From an uncultured Prevotella sp. (GTDB lineage: Bacteria > Bacteroidota > Bacteroidia > Bacteroidales > Bacteroidaceae), in NCBI GenBank assembly GCA_905233165.1, contig CAJODL010000004.1:147436-211435 (forward strand): 64,000 nucleotides of DNA. The letters run 5' to 3'. Each line of letters opens with the position of its first letter. Positions within the stretch are counted from its first letter, which is position 1. The notes under the pieces were generated by a model, which was not told the origin of the DNA, did not search any database, and saw only the letters and a list, made by a program, of their open reading frames with translations. Both the position numbers and the translations under genes were made by a program. Below are positions 43,334 through 52,235 of the stretch, in pieces.

Positions 43334-45307
43334 TTACTCTTTCTCTTTGGCTCTAACAATCAATTCGTTGTCTATCATGCGTTGCATATAGCTCTGAATG
43401 ATGGCTTTCAATTCTTTTTTCATCTCTTTGAATTCCTTTCCTTCATCAATGAGATTGTGTTGCATCATCCAATCATCTTTATAGTTATATGCAGCAAGAA
43501 CGTCTCCTCCGTCAAATTGTATTACGTAGTCACCCTTAATATATTGGTATATGCCACCACCAGTATGGTTTACAGCCCATGTATTGTTTGCTGGAGTATT
43601 GAGCAGGTCTATGCCAAATGCGACATAAGGTTTGTTGTAACCCATATATTGTAGCAGTGTAGGCATAATGTCAATCTGTTGTGCTACGCAATGCATACGT
43701 CCACGAGGCATTTCGCCAGATGGGTCAAAGAATATGATAGGAACCATGAAAAGTCCTAAATCTGTCGCATATTCCGGATGATCCAAGAGATTTGTGTGGT
43801 CAGCAGTAATGACGAAAATCGTATTATTGTACCAAGGTTGTTTGCTTGCAGTAATAAAGAAACGGTGGAGCGCCATATCAGTATATCTCACACACTTATG
43901 CATTGGATTGCTTCCTTCTTCTGGGAATTTTGACTGATATTCCTCTGGGATGACGTAAGGATGGTGGCTGGAAGCAGTAAACAATGTAGTGCAGAATGGC
44001 TGCTTCATGGATGTCATTGTCTGTGCATAGAACTGCATGAATGGCTCGTCCCATATAGCCCATGTGCCATCATAGTCAAGGTCTCCACGGAATCGCTTGT
44101 CCTTGTTGAATTCTGTTCTGCCGTAGTATTTTTTATATCCTGTAGTACGTGCAAAAGCCTCAAATCCCATGCTGCCATTTTCTGCTCCATGGAAGAATGC
44201 TGTCTGATATCCACACTTGCGTAGTTCTCCAGCAATGCCACTGACATCATTAAGAGACGATGGGGTGAGGAAGAAAGGTTCTATGAAACGTGGTATTGAT
44301 GACAGAATAGATGGCATAGCATCAATACTTTGGCGACCATTGGCAAAGGTATAGTCAAAGGTGAGCGACTTGCCAATGAGTTCATCAAGGAATGGAGTAT
44401 AGCCCTTATATCCTGATTCCAATATTCCATCATTATACTTTCCGATATACTCACGTCCCATACTCTCAATGATGATGATGACAACATTCTTCTTCTTTGC
44501 AACAGAAGCCTTTCCCTTGATTGGGAATTTGTCATTCCTAATAGGGGAATAAATCTTGTCGAGTTTTCTTTGAGAGAAATATCCAGGGTCTTCGAAAACG
44601 TTTTTACCAATAGTTCTGATGATAGAGAATGGAGTATTCAATACAATACCAGCCTCAATAGGGTGGTTGACGTATTGGTTGGCATTACTGATGGTAATAG
44701 GACGTGTAGCTGTCGTAGCTCCACCACGAATTCCTACGACACACCAAGCTGTATATAATACCAGAACCATTATATTGGCCACGTAGTAAAGTATATAGTT
44801 CCATGCCCTCTTCTTTCCAAACGAATACAGCTTTGGTTCTGTATAGAAGCGGTATAGGAAGAATATCATCGCAATGGCAGCAATTATGAGATACCAATGC
44901 TTTGCAAATTCCAGGAATATTATGCCAGCGAGATTGTTCTCATGTGAAAATTCGCTGAAAACACTTGTAGTGGTACGATGTCCTGTGTATGTGAAATATA
45001 CTGCATCAACCAGATTCAGTATGATACTGAAGCTATTGATAATTAGATAAACGTATTTGGCAGCATTGAACCATTTGCGTTTCTCAGCCAAATGACATGG
45101 AAGCAACAGCATCAATGCATACAGAGCATTGGTGTATAATATGCCTGACGTATCGAAAAGCAGGGAGCCCTTAATGAGCAGCCATATTGATAAATCACTG
45201 AAATTGGTTCCCAAAAGAGACCAGTTTTCAATGACAAACAGTATGCGGCATACCATATAGACAAAGTATGCCAGCAACAGGTTATATATAAGCGTTTTTA
45301 ATTTCAC
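43334..45307 (-). CDS. LTA synthase-type sulfatase family membrane protein
   Basis: A 657-aa protein with about five N-terminal transmembrane helices (residues 1-190) and a large extracytoplasmic sulfatase-fold domain: VVIIIIESMGREYIG (metal and nucleophile region), FANGRQSIDAMPSILSS, VITADHTNLL and a C-terminal helix. In the family such enzymes transfer phosphoglycerol or phosphoethanolamine to glycans or lipids. It starts with GTG at 45307, five bases after a TATCTTTG box, so its mRNA is probably leaderless. The priA gene follows after four bases. Confidence 0.88.
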   Translation of the reverse strand: MKLKTLIYNLLLAYFVYMVCRILFVIENWSLLGTNFSDLSIWLLIKGSLLFDTSGILYTNALYALMLLLPCHLAEKRKWFNAAKYVYLIINSFSIILNLVDAVYFTYTGHRTTTSVFSEFSHENNLAGIIFLEFAKHWYLIIAAIAMIFFLYRFYTEPKLYSFGKKRAWNYILYYVANIMVLVLYTAWCVVGIRGGATTATRPITISNANQYVNHPIEAGIVLNTPFSIIRTIGKNVFEDPGYFSQRKLDKIYSPIRNDKFPIKGKASVAKKKNVVIIIIESMGREYIGKYNDGILESGYKGYTPFLDELIGKSLTFDYTFANGRQSIDAMPSILSSIPRFIEPFFLTPSSLNDVSGIAGELRKCGYQTAFFHGAENGSMGFEAFARTTGYKKYYGRTEFNKDKRFRGDLDYDGTWAIWDEPFMQFYAQTMTSMKQPFCTTLFTASSHHPYVIPEEYQSKFPEEGSNPMHKCVRYTDMALHRFFITASKQPWYNNTIFVITADHTNLLDHPEYATDLGLFMVPIIFFDPSGEMPRGRMHCVAQQIDIMPTLLQYMGYNKPYVAFGIDLLNTPANNTWAVNHTGGGIYQYIKGDYVIQFDGGDVLAAYNYKDDWMMQHNLIDEGKEFKEMKKELKAIIQSYMQRMIDNELIVRAKEKE

Positions 45308-45312
45308 GGGTG

Positions 45313-45320
45313 CAAAGATA
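45313..45320 (-). promoter_or_regulatory. -7 box of the sulfatase-family gene (leaderless)
   Basis: TATCTTTG on the reverse strand, five bases before the GTG start. No good -33 box is seen at 19-21 bp. Confidence 0.5.
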
Positions 45321-45404
45321 ATAAAAAAAGTTGTAAGTGAAATAATTTTGCCAAGATTTTTTTATTTTTCCTTTGGAAGCATGTATTTTTTTTCATATCC
45401 CATA

Positions 45405-45600
45405 AAATGAAAAATACACTGCGAATCTCACGACTTGCAGTGTACTTAAAGTATGTTTAACTATAAAATCTCTTTCTAATAAAGAAAAGCCTCACGGTTT
45501 TTCTTTGCTATCCAAGAGTTAAACAATCTTTTTCTAACCTAATAACTAAAACCTAAATCTATTATATATCTACTAACCTAAACAATATCTTTCTTGTTTG
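45405..45600 (-). ncRNA. Candidate small RNA of about 190 nt (possibly 6S-like)
   Basis: It has a perfect promoter (45607-45638), no ORF of note, and a terminator of 8 bp (TACACTGC / GCAGTGTA, 45415-45422 with 45437-45444) followed by U residues. In between, a long imperfect hairpin can form: GTTTAACT / AGTTAAAC outside, CTCTT / AAGAG next, and AAAGAAAA..CC / GG..TTTTCTTT at the tip. The rod-like shape and size recall 6S RNA, but I cannot confirm that without structure alignment. The sulfatase-family gene downstream has its own -7 box, so this transcript seems separate. Confidence 0.6.
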
Positions 45601-45606
45601 CGATTG

Positions 45607-45638
45607 CAAAGGTACGGACTTTTTTTTGTGTGCGCAAA
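45607..45638 (-). promoter_or_regulatory. Promoter of the candidate small RNA
   Basis: Reverse strand TTTG (45635-45638), exactly 20 bp, TACCTTTG (45607-45614). No protein start lies within 290 bases downstream on this strand. Confidence 0.8.
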
Positions 45639-45850
45639 CAATTTTCAAAAAATCTTTCAAAAAAAGTCTTTTTCTTGATTATAATCAAGCAATTATATGC
45701 TATTTAGGTCGTTTTATGGTAAAAAAACTTGTAAAAAACAAGAAAGAGGGCAAATATCCCTCAAAAATGTCATTTTTTAGTAATGTTTTATGGTATTTAT
45801 TTGGCTGTTTTCTAACTTTTTTATATTTTTGTGGCAATAATTTTCCAGAT
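45639..45850. other. Upstream region of the AsmA-like gene
   Basis: An open frame to the AsmA-like gene runs through here from 45626, but it has many rare-looking Lys/Phe runs, overlaps two promoters, and is best read as non-coding. It holds the AsmA-like promoter at 45800-45831; I see nothing else. Confidence 0.6.
45800..45831 (+). promoter_or_regulatory. Promoter of the AsmA-like gene
   Basis: TTTG (45800-45803), exactly 20 bp, TATTTTTG (45824-45831). The ATG at 45851 lies 19 bases later, which fixes the gene start. Confidence 0.75.
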
Positions 45851-47965
45851 ATGAAAGAAAAGTTGCTAAGAATAGGAAAGATTCTATTAAAATGTTTATT
45901 GGGCCTTGTTCTAACGATAGTCTTTATTGTCGGATGCCTTTATATTGCCCTTTCTACGGAATGGGGACAGCAGAAGTTGTACGATTATACATTTGATGCC
46001 CTTCAGAAAACTCTTGACACCAGATTGGTTGTAAAAGAGGTGGAGGCTGATATTATAACAGGAAGAGTCATGCTGCATGGTGTTGAGCTGGATGATAGAG
46101 ACGGTGTCACAATGCTGAAAGTTGACTCGATAGGTACTCAATTAGGCTTGGGAGGTATCTTTAATCGTGAGATATATGTAAACGAATTGTATTTGAAGGG
46201 TGCAAGGATGGTTCTTTACAAGAAAACGCCAAAGTCTGCCCCCAACTATCAGTTTGTATTAGATGCCTTTAAGAAAAAGTCCTTGCAAAAGAAGAAAGAA
46301 CCCAAGAAACCCAAGAAAGAGCCTTTCTTCCATATTGCAGGAAACATGACCACATTATATGTTGGCAGAACCAGTTTGAAGTGGGATATACTCTCTGCTC
46401 CGAGAAAAGGTAAGGATACTATTGATGTAAACCACCTTGATATACAAGACTTTGGAGTGAGGGTAACAGGTAAGATGGCAGACGAGAACGTTGCGGACCT
46501 TGCTTTGAATGACTTGTATGTAATAGAAAAGAAATCAGGAATGACATTCTCACTTAATCGTGTAAAATTCCGTGCTATGCTCGATAAGAGTCTGGATTTA
46601 ATAATTGGTGGTCTTAAATTCAAGTATCAGGACAAGCGGTTATCAATGAGACAACTCCATATAGAGCAACGTAATGCCAGTCTTGATTTTACAAAGCCAT
46701 TTTCTCTGAAGATTGATTCCGTAACATTCAAGAATGATAACCACAAGCCACGTAAGAATACAGGCAAGCCAAACAGAGGATGGTTCGATCAGGGTCATCT
46801 TGATATGGTAGTGTCAATGGAGGCAACGGTAAACTATCTCTCCAAGGACAGCCTTTATGCGCAGATTACGCATCTGGAGATGCTTGATAAGCCGAGTGAT
46901 TTGGATATCAGACACTTCTCGACATTTATTAACCGAAGTGGCAATAAACTTACAGCAACCAATATCTACATAGCCATGATGCGCACGCGCGTACGTATAA
47001 ATAAGGTGGATATTGACATTCCTAAGGTGCATGTTTATGACTTCCCTCTTGAGGCAGATGTGTATCTGCAAGACCTTGCAAAACCGTTTGCAACACCTTT
47101 GAGTCACTTTACTACTCCGCTGAAACTACGTGTCATCTGTGGAGGAGATATTGACAGATACCTGTTTAAGAATATAGATGTAACGACTACTGACAATCGT
47201 TTGCATATAACAGGTGAAGGAGACTTGTGTGATGTAGCAAAGAAGCGCGACCTGACTCTGCATTTCTGGGACTTGCACATGACTGCAGTAAAAGGCGTTA
47301 AGGAACAGATTGTAAATCATTTCTCCAAAAAAGTAAATCTGAAGATGACAAAACAGATGAAAGCCCTTGGAGATGTCGAATTTAAAGGTAAGGTAGGTAT
47401 TGCTTTCCGTCGAGAAGATATTTCAGGTACGCTGTTCACCAAATATGGCAATTTGAGTTTCGATTTCACTCTTGATGGCAATACCCGCCACATGACAGGT
47501 ACAATGAGTACAGACTCTCTGGACCTCGGCTCGATAATGAATATCAAGAAACTCCATGTAGCACGCACAAGAGCCAGCTATGACTTCGACATCACCTCAA
47601 AGCGTAAGGCAAAAGCCCTCGGTATAAAGAAAAAGGGTCGTTTGCCTATCGGAACACTGAAGGCCAATGTCGGTTTTGGCAGCTATGGATCATTCAAAGT
47701 GAAGAATCTGGCAGCCAATATGGAAAGTGACGGTAGAGAAGCCAAAGGCCATATAGACCTTCCTGGTAATGTTCTTAATATAGATGTTGACTTCTCATAT
47801 ATCCAGACAGATTATGAACAAGGTCTGAGAATTCATCCAAAGATGAGATTTACAGATAAGGTAAGGAAATTCCTTAGATTGAGTAAAAATAAAGACAAAG
47901 ACAACCAAAATCAGAAAGATAACCAAAATAAACAAAATGACAATGACAACAAAAAGAAAAAGTAA
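45851..47965 (+). CDS. AsmA-like outer-membrane biogenesis protein
   Basis: A 704-aa protein with one N-terminal membrane anchor (LLKCLLGLVLTIVFIVGCLY) and a long beta-rich periplasmic part (TRLVVKEVEADIITGRVMLHG, VDSIGTQLGLGG, then repeats of DLALNDLYV and ITHLEMLDK type) typical of AsmA/TamB-like lipid transport proteins. I chose ATG 45851 because of the promoter just upstream and the signal-anchor sequence. A basic linker (KKKEPKKPKKEP) lies near residue 145. The C-terminal tail (DNQNQKDNQNKQNDNDNKKK) is a low-complexity repeat and overlaps the beta-galactosidase start by 29 bases. Confidence 0.75.
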   Translation: MKEKLLRIGKILLKCLLGLVLTIVFIVGCLYIALSTEWGQQKLYDYTFDALQKTLDTRLVVKEVEADIITGRVMLHGVELDDRDGVTMLKVDSIGTQLGLGGIFNREIYVNELYLKGARMVLYKKTPKSAPNYQFVLDAFKKKSLQKKKEPKKPKKEPFFHIAGNMTTLYVGRTSLKWDILSAPRKGKDTIDVNHLDIQDFGVRVTGKMADENVADLALNDLYVIEKKSGMTFSLNRVKFRAMLDKSLDLIIGGLKFKYQDKRLSMRQLHIEQRNASLDFTKPFSLKIDSVTFKNDNHKPRKNTGKPNRGWFDQGHLDMVVSMEATVNYLSKDSLYAQITHLEMLDKPSDLDIRHFSTFINRSGNKLTATNIYIAMMRTRVRINKVDIDIPKVHVYDFPLEADVYLQDLAKPFATPLSHFTTPLKLRVICGGDIDRYLFKNIDVTTTDNRLHITGEGDLCDVAKKRDLTLHFWDLHMTAVKGVKEQIVNHFSKKVNLKMTKQMKALGDVEFKGKVGIAFRREDISGTLFTKYGNLSFDFTLDGNTRHMTGTMSTDSLDLGSIMNIKKLHVARTRASYDFDITSKRKAKALGIKKKGRLPIGTLKANVGFGSYGSFKVKNLAANMESDGREAKGHIDLPGNVLNIDVDFSYIQTDYEQGLRIHPKMRFTDKVRKFLRLSKNKDKDNQNQKDNQNKQNDNDNKKKK

Positions 47966-50867
47966 AGGCTTTTCTAAGCTGTTATGTTCTGCAGCAATGT
48001 CTCTTGCCCTCCTTCCTGTAATGGGACAGACCTTTACAGAGTGGCATGACCTAAACGTTAATGAGGTAAACCGTTACCCAGTACACACTGATGTTCTTCC
48101 TACCACATCACAGAAGATTTCCCTCGATGGCGTATGGAAATTTAAGGGGGTGATGAATGCCGATGAGCGTCCTACAGACTTCTTTACTTTGAAGTATGAC
48201 GACTCTTCATGGGGCACTATGCCTGTTCCTGGCTGTTGGGAACTGAATGGCTTTGGTGAGCCGATATACGTTAATATGGGCTTTGCATGGAGTGGGCATT
48301 TCAAAAATGACCCGCCAAATGTTCCTGTAAAAGACAATCATGTAGGCTCTTATCGTAAGACTGTTACCATTCCTGCTGACTGGAAGGGCAAACAGGTCAT
48401 CATCCATTTCGGTTCTGTTACCAGCAATATTTATCTGTGGGTAAACGGCAAGTACGTTGGCTATGCAGAAGATGCAAAGATAGCATCCGAGTTTGATATT
48501 ACCAAATTTGTTAAGCCAGGCGACAATCTCATAGCTTTTCAGGTGTTCCGCTGGTGTGACGGCTCTTATGACGAAGACCAGGACTTCTGGCGTCTCTCTG
48601 GTGTGGCACGTTCCAGCTATCTCTATACCAAGAATCCAAAGAACCAGATTACAGACATTCGTGTAACACAAAGTCTTACAGACGATTACAAGGATGGCAT
48701 CCTTACGGTAAAGGTAAAGACCAAGGGTTCTTCAAAAATCACTTACTCTCTGAAAGATGCCTCTGGCAAGGAAGTTGCCAATGTAGTAGGAAAAGGTGAG
48801 GAGACAGAGATAAAACTTGCCAATGCCAACAAGTGGAGTGCTGAACAGCCATATCTCTATACCCTCACAGCAACACAGGATGGGGGAGAGGTCGTAACCC
48901 AGAAGGTGGGTTTCCGCAAGGTGGAGATAAAGAATTCCCAGATGCTCGTCAATGGCCAGCCAATACTTATCAAGGGTGCCAACCGTCATGAGATGGATCC
49001 TGATGGAGGATATGTAGTATCTCGTGAACGCATGATAGAAGACATTCGTCTTATGAAGCGTCTCAATGTCAATGCTGTCAGAACATGTCACTATCCTGAT
49101 GACCCTATGTGGTATGACCTCTGCGACGAATATGGCATATATATGTGCGCTGAAGCCAATCAGGAGTCCCACGGATTCGGATATGGCGACGAAGGCAAGC
49201 GTGTTGCTCCATTGTTCCATGAGCAGATAATGATGCGTAACAAGAATAATGTCTCAACAAAGTTCAATCACCCCTCTATCATTGTCTGGAGCTTGGGTAA
49301 TGAGACATGTATGTCAGATAACTTCTTGGATGCATATAAGTGGGTAAAGTCTCAGGACCTCTCTCGCCCGGTACAGTATGAGCAGGCTCATGGACGTGAG
49401 GGAACAGATATCTTCTGTCCTATGTATTTCTCACAGTACAGCTGCGAGGATTACTCGAAGAATTCAAATAATCTCAAGCCTCTGATAGAGTGCGAATATG
49501 CACATGCAATGGGTAATTCCGGTGGTGGTTTCAAGGAATATTGGGACCTCGTCAGGAAGTATCCAAAGTTCCAGGGCGGCTTTATCTGGGACTTCGTAGA
49601 TCAGGCCCTTCGCGACAAGCGTGACAAGACAAAATTCCTCTATGGAGGCGATTACAATGACTATGACGGCTCAGACAATAACTTCAACTGTAACGGCTTT
49701 GTTACAACAGACAGGAAGGTAACACCTCAGGGCTATGAATATGCCTACTACTATCAGAATATCTGGACAGAGGCAGTCGATTTGTCAAGAGGCGTAGTGA
49801 GTGTGAAGAATGAGAATTTCTTCCGTCCTCTCGATTATGTTGACCTGAAATGGTGTGTTACAGTTAATGGAAACATTGTAAAGGAAGGAGTTGTCAATAA
49901 TCTCAACATTGCTCCTCAGCAGAGCAAGGAAGTAACCCTTCCATACGATGCTGCCAGCATAGGGCAGGGAGAAGCTATCCTCAATGTCTCTTATGTGATG
50001 AAGAATAACGAACCCCTTCTTAATGCAGGTCAGGAGATAGCCCATCAGCAGATTCTCATCAACAGCTATGACTATGCAGCAGAGGTAGAAAGCAAGACAG
50101 GTGCTGCAGAGGCTAAGACATTCACTCCATTGCCATTCACCCTGCGTCCGAACTTCTGGCGTGCAATGACAGACAACGACTTCGGAGCACATTTGACACA
50201 GCGCCTCAGAGCATGGAAGAATCCTCGCATGTGGTGTGAATCAAGAACCCTCGAAGGCAACAAAGTCGTAGAGAAATACCGCATTGATGCTGTTCATGCC
50301 AACTTCACCCTTACCTACACTTCATTGTCCGATAACGTCTGGAAGGTAGAGGAGAGTATCGTCTTTGATGCAGATGCCAAGGATATTCCTAATATGCCAC
50401 GCTTTGGTGTAGTCATTCTCCTGCCATACGATATGGATGAGAGCACTTGGTATGGACGTGGTCCGATAGAAAACTATGCCGACCGTAAGATGTCCCAGAA
50501 CATCGGCATCTATACTGCAACCGCAGACAATCAGTTCTGGCCATATGTTCGTCCACAGGAGACAGGTTCCAAGTGCGACATACGTTGGTGGAAGCAGTCA
50601 AAGGGTAATGAGGGCTATGAAGTATTCTCTGATGACAGCTTCTCAGCTTGTGCCCTCCATTACGAAGTGCGTGATATGGACGAAGACAGCAAGAAGCAGC
50701 GTCATCCACAGGAGATAAAGAAGTCATACTACACAAATCTCTACATCGACCAGCAGATGGCAGGAGTAGGAGGCACAGACTCTTGGAGTGGCAATGCCGA
50801 AGCCCTGAAGCCATATCGAGTAGAAGCAAAAGACAGAACCTTCACCTTCTACATCAAGAAGAACTGA
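47937..50867 (+). CDS. Glycoside hydrolase family 2 beta-galactosidase
   Basis: A 976-aa exported enzyme: basic start (TKRKSKGFSK), hydrophobic core and AxG-type cleavage near PVMGQ. Residues about 45-205 form the sugar-binding domain (WDGVWKF-like), about 235-330 the immunoglobulin-like domain, about 335-620 the TIM barrel with ANRHEMDPDGG, CHYPDDPMWYDLCDEYG, the acid/base in WSLGNETC and the nucleophile in LIECEYAHAMGNSGG, then WGGFIWDF-type GGFIWDFVDQ. The C-terminal beta-sandwich (WYGRGPIENYADRK) is the LacZ small-subunit domain. It hydrolyses terminal beta-galactosides in the periplasm. The ATG at 47943 is an alternative start. Confidence 0.95.
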   Translation: MTMTTKRKSKGFSKLLCSAAMSLALLPVMGQTFTEWHDLNVNEVNRYPVHTDVLPTTSQKISLDGVWKFKGVMNADERPTDFFTLKYDDSSWGTMPVPGCWELNGFGEPIYVNMGFAWSGHFKNDPPNVPVKDNHVGSYRKTVTIPADWKGKQVIIHFGSVTSNIYLWVNGKYVGYAEDAKIASEFDITKFVKPGDNLIAFQVFRWCDGSYDEDQDFWRLSGVARSSYLYTKNPKNQITDIRVTQSLTDDYKDGILTVKVKTKGSSKITYSLKDASGKEVANVVGKGEETEIKLANANKWSAEQPYLYTLTATQDGGEVVTQKVGFRKVEIKNSQMLVNGQPILIKGANRHEMDPDGGYVVSRERMIEDIRLMKRLNVNAVRTCHYPDDPMWYDLCDEYGIYMCAEANQESHGFGYGDEGKRVAPLFHEQIMMRNKNNVSTKFNHPSIIVWSLGNETCMSDNFLDAYKWVKSQDLSRPVQYEQAHGREGTDIFCPMYFSQYSCEDYSKNSNNLKPLIECEYAHAMGNSGGGFKEYWDLVRKYPKFQGGFIWDFVDQALRDKRDKTKFLYGGDYNDYDGSDNNFNCNGFVTTDRKVTPQGYEYAYYYQNIWTEAVDLSRGVVSVKNENFFRPLDYVDLKWCVTVNGNIVKEGVVNNLNIAPQQSKEVTLPYDAASIGQGEAILNVSYVMKNNEPLLNAGQEIAHQQILINSYDYAAEVESKTGAAEAKTFTPLPFTLRPNFWRAMTDNDFGAHLTQRLRAWKNPRMWCESRTLEGNKVVEKYRIDAVHANFTLTYTSLSDNVWKVEESIVFDADAKDIPNMPRFGVVILLPYDMDESTWYGRGPIENYADRKMSQNIGIYTATADNQFWPYVRPQETGSKCDIRWWKQSKGNEGYEVFSDDSFSACALHYEVRDMDEDSKKQRHPQEIKKSYYTNLYIDQQMAGVGGTDSWSGNAEALKPYRVEAKDRTFTFYIKKN

Positions 50868-50903
50868 TACATAATATATAGATTTAGGTTTTAGTTTTAC
50901 CAT

Positions 50904-50951
50904 TCCCTCGTTTGACCGTGATGGCCCGACGAGGGATTTTTATACACTCTA
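50904..50951 (+). terminator. Terminator of the beta-galactosidase gene
   Basis: Stem TCCCTCGT / ACGAGGGA (50904-50911 with 50939-50946) and TTTTTA directly after. Confidence 0.75.
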
Positions 50952-51420
50952 AACTCTACACTTCCTACAGCCTTTCGCTCGGCTTGTCCTTAGTTACAAA
51001 ATCTCTAATAGAACTTTGAAAAATCTCCGATAAAACTTCAATCAACCCTCAATTTACCTTCGCTCCTTCTTTAATGGATGTTCAATATATATCCGGTAGA
51101 TGTCCGGTAGATGTTCAGTAGATGTTCAGTAGATGTTCAGTAGATGTCCGGTATATGTTCGGTAAAATACCGGACATATACCGGACAAGTAACGGACTTC
51201 TACCGCACAGTAATAGGAGTTCCATTGAGGCTCTATATATGTTGCTTGCTTAGAAGGTCGGCATGACATGTATTGAAGTATTACCCTGAAATGCCACAGG
51301 GGGGATATGTGATAACTGACAGTTGACAATTGATAGGTCAACTTTTTCTCAAATTTCTTGGAGATAAAAAAATAAATGCTTAACTTTGCAGACAGGAAAT
51401 ATAACTAAAATCCATTTGAT
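50952..51420. repeat. Intergenic region with 11-bp tandem repeats and a 19-bp hairpin
   Basis: From about 51091 to 51150 at least five units of AGATGTTCAGT / AGATGTCCGGT follow each other. They lead into an inverted repeat of the same unit: 51146-51164 pairs with 51168-51186 over 19 bp with one mismatch and a three-base AAA loop. Farther right there is only the SDR promoter at 51357-51388. No gene seen. Confidence 0.75.
51357..51388 (+). promoter_or_regulatory. Promoter of the SDR gene
   Basis: CTTG (51357-51360), 20 bp, TAACTTTG (51381-51388); the ATG is 33 bases farther. Confidence 0.65.
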
Positions 51421-52182
51421 ATGAATAAAACAGTATTGATAACAGGGGCGACGAGTGGTATCGGACTTGGCTGTGCAAGGAAGTTTGCTCAGAATGGGGA
51501 CAGGCTTATTCTGACTGGTAGGAATGAACAGCGGCTGAATGAGATTTGTAAGGAACTGACAGAAAAGGGCACTGAGGTGCTGACATTGGCTTTTGATGTG
51601 AGAAATCGTGAGGTTGCTGAGAAACTGATGACAGAACTGCCTGAGGAATGGAAGAAGATTGATGTTCTGGTAAATAATGCTGGTTTGGCTCTTGGCCTAG
51701 ATCCGGAATATGAGGGCAATCTTGATGAATGGGAAACAATGATTGACACCAATATCAAAGGACTGCTGACAATGACGAGGCTTGTTGTCCCTGGTATGGT
51801 GGAACGCAATAGCGGACATATCATCAATATAGGCTCTGTGGCTGGTGATGCTGCCTATGCTGGTGGTAATGTGTATTGTGCTACAAAAGCTGCTGTAAAG
51901 GCCCTGACAGACGGTCTGCGCATAGATGTGATTAATACTGCCATTCGTGTTACAAATCTGAAGCCTGGCCTTGTGGAGACGAATTTCAGCAATGTACGCT
52001 TCCGTGGAGATAATGAGAGGGCTGACAGCCTGTATAGGGGCATAAAACCTCTCGTAGGCGATGATATTGCCGACGTTGCTGTATATGCTGCGAATGCACC
52101 AGAGCATGTGCAGATTGCAGAGGTGCTGATTTTGGCTACTCACCAGGCGAGCGCAAGTATGGTGGTGAGAGATAACGGTTAA
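51421..52182 (+). CDS. Short-chain dehydrogenase/reductase (YdfG-like)
   Basis: A 253-aa classical SDR. TGATSGIGLGCARKF is the cofactor site, NNAG the core strand motif, Ser in NIGSVAG and the YCATKAAVKAL dyad (Tyr-x3-Lys) the catalytic residues. The closest known type is YdfG, an NADP-dependent 3-hydroxy acid / serine dehydrogenase, based on KPGLVETNFSNVRFRGD and the length. The exact substrate is inference. Confidence 0.9.
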   Translation: MNKTVLITGATSGIGLGCARKFAQNGDRLILTGRNEQRLNEICKELTEKGTEVLTLAFDVRNREVAEKLMTELPEEWKKIDVLVNNAGLALGLDPEYEGNLDEWETMIDTNIKGLLTMTRLVVPGMVERNSGHIINIGSVAGDAAYAGGNVYCATKAAVKALTDGLRIDVINTAIRVTNLKPGLVETNFSNVRFRGDNERADSLYRGIKPLVGDDIADVAVYAANAPEHVQIAEVLILATHQASASMVVRDNG

Positions 52183-52235
52183 CTGTTAACGGTTAAAGGC
52201 GTTTTAAGAGTTTAAGGCGTTTAAGAGTTTAAGCT

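Noticed and set aside
45626..45850. N-terminal extension of the AsmA-like gene
   Set aside because: It overlaps a clear promoter with the right spacing to ATG 45851, and the following residues form a proper membrane anchor.
51091..51186. Possible second CRISPR array
   Set aside because: Units are 11 bp and contiguous, with no spacers.
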